The position numbers were made by a program, and so were the translations under genes. 64,000 bases of DNA from UKL13-2 sp036394575 (GTDB taxonomy: Bacteria > Pseudomonadota > Gammaproteobacteria > Burkholderiales > Usitatibacteraceae). Numbering within the stretch: the stretch's first letter is position 1; the number at the start of each line of letters is the position of its first letter. Below the pieces are notes generated by a model. The model did not search any database. It was not told the DNA's origin and saw nothing but the letters and a program-made list of their open reading frames with translations. Shown piece after piece: positions 61,327 through 64,000 of this stretch. The DNA lies in assembly GCA_036394575.1 (NCBI GenBank), contig DASWEY010000050.1, forward strand, positions 1 to 64,000. Direction: 5' to 3'.

Positions 61327-62091
61327 ATGAGCAACGATTTCATTCTCGAAACGCGCGATCTCACCAAGGAATTCCGCGGCTTCATCGCCGTCGACAAGGT
61401 GAATATCAAGGTCCGGCGCGGCAGCATTCATGCCTTGATCGGCCCCAACGGCGCCGGCAAGACCACCTTCTTCAATCTGCTCACCAAGTTTCTCCCGCCG
61501 ACCCGCGGCTCCATTCTCTACAACGGCATCGACATCACCCACGAGAAGCCCGCGCAGACCGCGCGCCGCGGTGTCATCCGTTCCTTCCAGATTTCGGCGG
61601 TATTCCCGCATCTGACGGTGCTGGAAAATGTGCGCGTGGCCCTGCAGCGCAAGCTTGGCACCAGCTTTCACTTCTGGAAATCCGAGGCGACGCTTTCGCA
61701 CTTGAACGAGCGCGCCATGCAATTGCTCACCGAAGTCGATCTCGCCGGTTTCGCCGATACCAAGACGGTTGAATTGCCCTATGGCCGCAAACGCGCACTG
61801 GAGATTGCCACCACGCTCGCGGTCGATCCCGAGTTGATGCTGCTCGATGAGCCCACCCAGGGCATGGGACACGAAGACGTAGGCCGCGTGGTTGAGCTGA
61901 TCCGCAAGGTCGCCGCCAATCGCACGGTGCTGATGGTTGAACACAATATGAATGTGATCTCCAACCTGTCGGACATGATTACGGTGCTGGCGCGCGGCAC
62001 GGTGCTGGCGGAAGGGCCCTACGCCGAGGTATCGAAGAACCCGCTGGTGCTCGAGGCCTATGTCGGTTCCAGCGAAGCGGAGGCCGCATGA
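61327..62091 (+). CDS. livG: branched-chain amino-acid-type ABC transporter ATP-binding protein LivG
   Basis: The product (254 residues) energises import through a Liv-type permease. The Walker A is GPNGAGKTTF (about 37-46), and LPYGRKRALEIATTLAVDPELMLLDEPTQGM (about 143-172) carries the signature and Walker B. ATG 61327 fits the family N-terminus better than an upstream ATG at 61300. Its stop overlaps livF by 4 bases (ATGA). No livH/livM is upstream; they may lie after the binding protein, outside the window. Confidence 0.93.
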   Translation: MSNDFILETRDLTKEFRGFIAVDKVNIKVRRGSIHALIGPNGAGKTTFFNLLTKFLPPTRGSILYNGIDITHEKPAQTARRGVIRSFQISAVFPHLTVLENVRVALQRKLGTSFHFWKSEATLSHLNERAMQLLTEVDLAGFADTKTVELPYGRKRALEIATTLAVDPELMLLDEPTQGMGHEDVGRVVELIRKVAANRTVLMVEHNMNVISNLSDMITVLARGTVLAEGPYAEVSKNPLVLEAYVGSSEAEAA

Positions 62092-62813
62092 GCGCCTTGC
62101 CGCAAACCGCCGTCCAGTCCGCACTGAGCATCTCGGATCTGCATGCCTACTATGGCGAGTCGCATATCCTGCATGGCGTCTCGATCGATGTAAAACGCGG
62201 GGAGCTGGTGACCCTGCTGGGCCGCAACGGCGCCGGGCGCACCACCACGCTGAAGGCGATCCTGGGCCTGACCGGCAAGCGCGCCGGCTCGGTGAAAGTA
62301 AACGGCACCGAGACCATCGGCCTGGCCTCGCACAAGATTGCGCGCCTGGGGCTGGGCTACTGCCCGGAAGAGCGCGGCATTTTTTCCAGCCTGTCCTGCG
62401 AGGAAAATCTCCTGCTGCTGCCCAAGGTCGGCAAGGGCGGCATGGGCATCGACGAAATTTACGCCATGTTCCCCAACCTCAAGGAGCGCCGCAGCAGCCA
62501 GGGCACGCGCCTCTCCGGTGGCGAGCAGCAAATGCTGGCGATGGCGCGCATCCTGCGCACCGGCGCCGATATCCTGCTGCTCGATGAAATTACCGAGGGC
62601 CTGGCCCCGGTGATCGTGCAGGCGCTGGGTCGCGTGATCCGGGAACTCAAGGCCAAGGGATTTACCATCGTCATGGTCGAACAGAATTTCCGCTTCGCCG
62701 CCCCGCTGGCCGATCGGCACTACGTGATGGAACACGGCAAAATTGCCGCGATCGTCGAGAAGCACGAGCTGGCGGCAAAGACCGCCATGCTTCACGAGTT
62801 TTTAGGGGTGTAG
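62088..62813 (+). CDS. livF: branched-chain amino-acid-type ABC transporter ATP-binding protein LivF, Walker A with Arg in place of Lys
   Basis: The product (241 residues) is the second ATPase of the Liv-type importer. Its Walker A reads GRNGAGRTTT, where the invariant Lys is Arg (codon CGC). The signature LSGGEQQMLAMARIL and Walker B ILLLDEITEGLAP are intact. From memory, the Arg variant occurs in other betaproteobacterial LivF proteins, so it is probably functional in the heterodimer with LivG. The start overlaps the livG stop by 4 bases. Confidence 0.92.
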   Translation: MSALPQTAVQSALSISDLHAYYGESHILHGVSIDVKRGELVTLLGRNGAGRTTTLKAILGLTGKRAGSVKVNGTETIGLASHKIARLGLGYCPEERGIFSSLSCEENLLLLPKVGKGGMGIDEIYAMFPNLKERRSSQGTRLSGGEQQMLAMARILRTGADILLLDEITEGLAPVIVQALGRVIRELKAKGFTIVMVEQNFRFAAPLADRHYVMEHGKIAAIVEKHELAAKTAMLHEFLGV

Positions 62814-62915
62814 GCGGCTTCGCGGACCCGGCCGGGGCCGGCGTCCGATGCAGGACATCCCGCAAGAGTGTAATAAGGCGTCTTGGTAGTCCAATAAAAC
62901 AAAGGAGGATTCAAC

Positions 62916-64000
62916 ATGAAACGTAACTTGATTGCGGCGCTGGTTGCCGCCGCGTTTGCAGCAGGTGCAGGCAGCGCTTGGGCTCAGCAGGGCAAGCTGT
63001 CCGACGGCATCGTCAAGATCGGTGTATTGACCGATATGTCGGGCGTGTATGCCGACTACGGCGGCCAGGGTGCGGTTACCGCAGCCAAGATGGCGGTGGA
63101 AGACTTCGGCGGCAAGATGTTCGGCAAGACCATCGAAGTGGTCAGCGCCGATCACCAGAACAAACCCGACGTCGCCAAGAACGTCACCCAGCAGTGGTTC
63201 GATCGCGACCAGGTCGATGCGACCTTCGAAAACCTGAACTCCGGCGTCGCGCTGGCGGTGCAGGCGCTGGGCAAGGAGAAGAACCGCATTACCGTGGTCA
63301 CCGGCGCGGCATCGGCGCGATTGACCAATGAAGACTGCTCCCCCGGCACCGGCATCCATTACCTGATGGATACCGTGGCGCTGGGCAATGTGGTCGGCAA
63401 AGCGATCGTCAAGGATGGCGGCGACACCTGGTTCTTCCTGACCGCCGATTACGCTTTCGGCCATTCGCTGGAAAAAGACACCGGCGAAGTGGTGAAAGCG
63501 GCCGGCGGCAAGGTGCTGGGCGCGGTGCGTCATCCGCTCAATACCGGAGATTTTTCCTCGTTCCTGTTGCAGGCGCAGGCTTCCAAGGCAAAGATCATCG
63601 GCCTGGCCAATGCCGGCGGGGATACCGTCAACAGCATCAAGGCCGCCTCGGAATTCGGCCTGACCCAAAACCAGAATCTGGCGGCATTGCTGATGCTGAT
63701 TACGGATGTGCACGCGGTGGGCCTGAAGACCGCGCAGGGCCTATACCTGACCGAAGCCTGGTACTGGGACCTGAACCCGGAATCGCGCGCCTGGGCTGCT
63801 CGTTATGAAGAGCGCATGAAGAGAAAACCGAATTCGAATCATGCGTCGGTCTATTCCGCGGTGATGCATTATCTGAACGCGGTCAAGGCGACCGGTACCG
63901 ACGACACTGCCACGGTGCTGAAGAAGATGAAGGAAACGCCGATCAACGATATGTTCGCCAAGGGCGGCAAGATTCGCGAAGACGGTCGCATGGTGCACGA
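62916..64000 (+). CDS. ABC transporter substrate-binding protein of the Liv type (3' end outside window)
   Basis: The open frame runs from ATG 62916 past the window end, giving at least 361 residues. AAAGGAGG lies 8 bases upstream. A signal peptide (about 1-23, ending SAWA) is followed by the periplasmic binding protein fold: KIGVLTDMSGVYADYGGQG, then NTGDFSSFLLQAQASKAKIIGLANAGGDT. It belongs to the cassette livG-livF-binding protein, and is a different subfamily from the two paralogs at 37814-40311. The ligand is unknown. Confidence 0.9.
   Translation, partial: MKRNLIAALVAAAFAAGAGSAWAQQGKLSDGIVKIGVLTDMSGVYADYGGQGAVTAAKMAVEDFGGKMFGKTIEVVSADHQNKPDVAKNVTQQWFDRDQVDATFENLNSGVALAVQALGKEKNRITVVTGAASARLTNEDCSPGTGIHYLMDTVALGNVVGKAIVKDGGDTWFFLTADYAFGHSLEKDTGEVVKAAGGKVLGAVRHPLNTGDFSSFLLQAQASKAKIIGLANAGGDTVNSIKAASEFGLTQNQNLAALLMLITDVHAVGLKTAQGLYLTEAWYWDLNPESRAWAARYEERMKRKPNSNHASVYSAVMHYLNAVKATGTDDTATVLKKMKETPINDMFAKGGKIREDGRMVH

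Overview
The window is GC-rich chromosomal DNA from a betaproteobacterium. The strongest evidence is gene order: leuC-(entericidin)-leuD-leuB-asd-fimV-truA-trpF-trpB-trpA-accD-folC-dedD-cvpA-purF-metZ in one direction. This block, together with hrcA-nadK-recN, grpE-dnaK-dnaJ and glnE/yhdP/tldD, is typical of Burkholderiales and related betaproteobacterial orders. I cannot fix the family from sequence alone. No tRNA, rRNA, CRISPR array, insertion sequence or transposase was recognised, and no gene-free stretch exceeds 300 bases.

Layout. Bases 1-1476 are visibly AT-richer than the rest. They hold the 3' end of an RHS-repeat protein with an unrecognised C-terminal tip, then a small membrane protein and a small lipoprotein, arranged like a polymorphic toxin with immunity genes. 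Bases 1516-12072 are mixed metabolism: a small membrane protein, a MmgE/PrpD protein paired with an SDR that lacks the usual Ser-Tyr catalytic residues, PsiF, LD-carboxypeptidase, a VOC protein, NADP-malic enzyme, an ArsR regulator with a Tat-exported amidohydrolase, and an LplT-PlsC fusion.

Bases 12356-32214 are a long plus-strand run for chorismate, leucine, aspartate-family, tryptophan, fatty acid, folate, purine and methionine synthesis. It also carries polar/cell-envelope genes (fimV, dedD, cvpA). Many junctions overlap by 1-4 bases, so translational coupling is likely. Bases 32247-36068 are minus-strand envelope genes (lpxH, cyclophilin, an L,D-transpeptidase and a TPR protein that share a C-terminal domain). 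cysS follows, then two tandem periplasmic binding proteins of the Leu/Ile/Val type.

Bases 40519-44837 are the heat-shock set dnaJ-dnaK-grpE with two good sigma-32 promoters, plus a small holin-like membrane protein. Bases 44898-51135 hold panB, hemH, hrcA, nadK and recN. Bases 51169-61192 hold glnE divergent from yhdP, then a nitrilase-family amidase, tldD and a YcxB-like protein. The window ends in a branched-chain amino-acid-type ABC cassette (livG, livF and a binding protein cut by the window edge).

The most unusual non-coding feature is a family of about 68-bp palindromic repeats with a conserved CAAAAATG loop. It is present in three intergenic copies (12104-12171, 45768-45836, 47330-47395), each 30-50 bp after a stop codon. 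The best candidate for an undescribed system is the RHS tip with its two small downstream genes.
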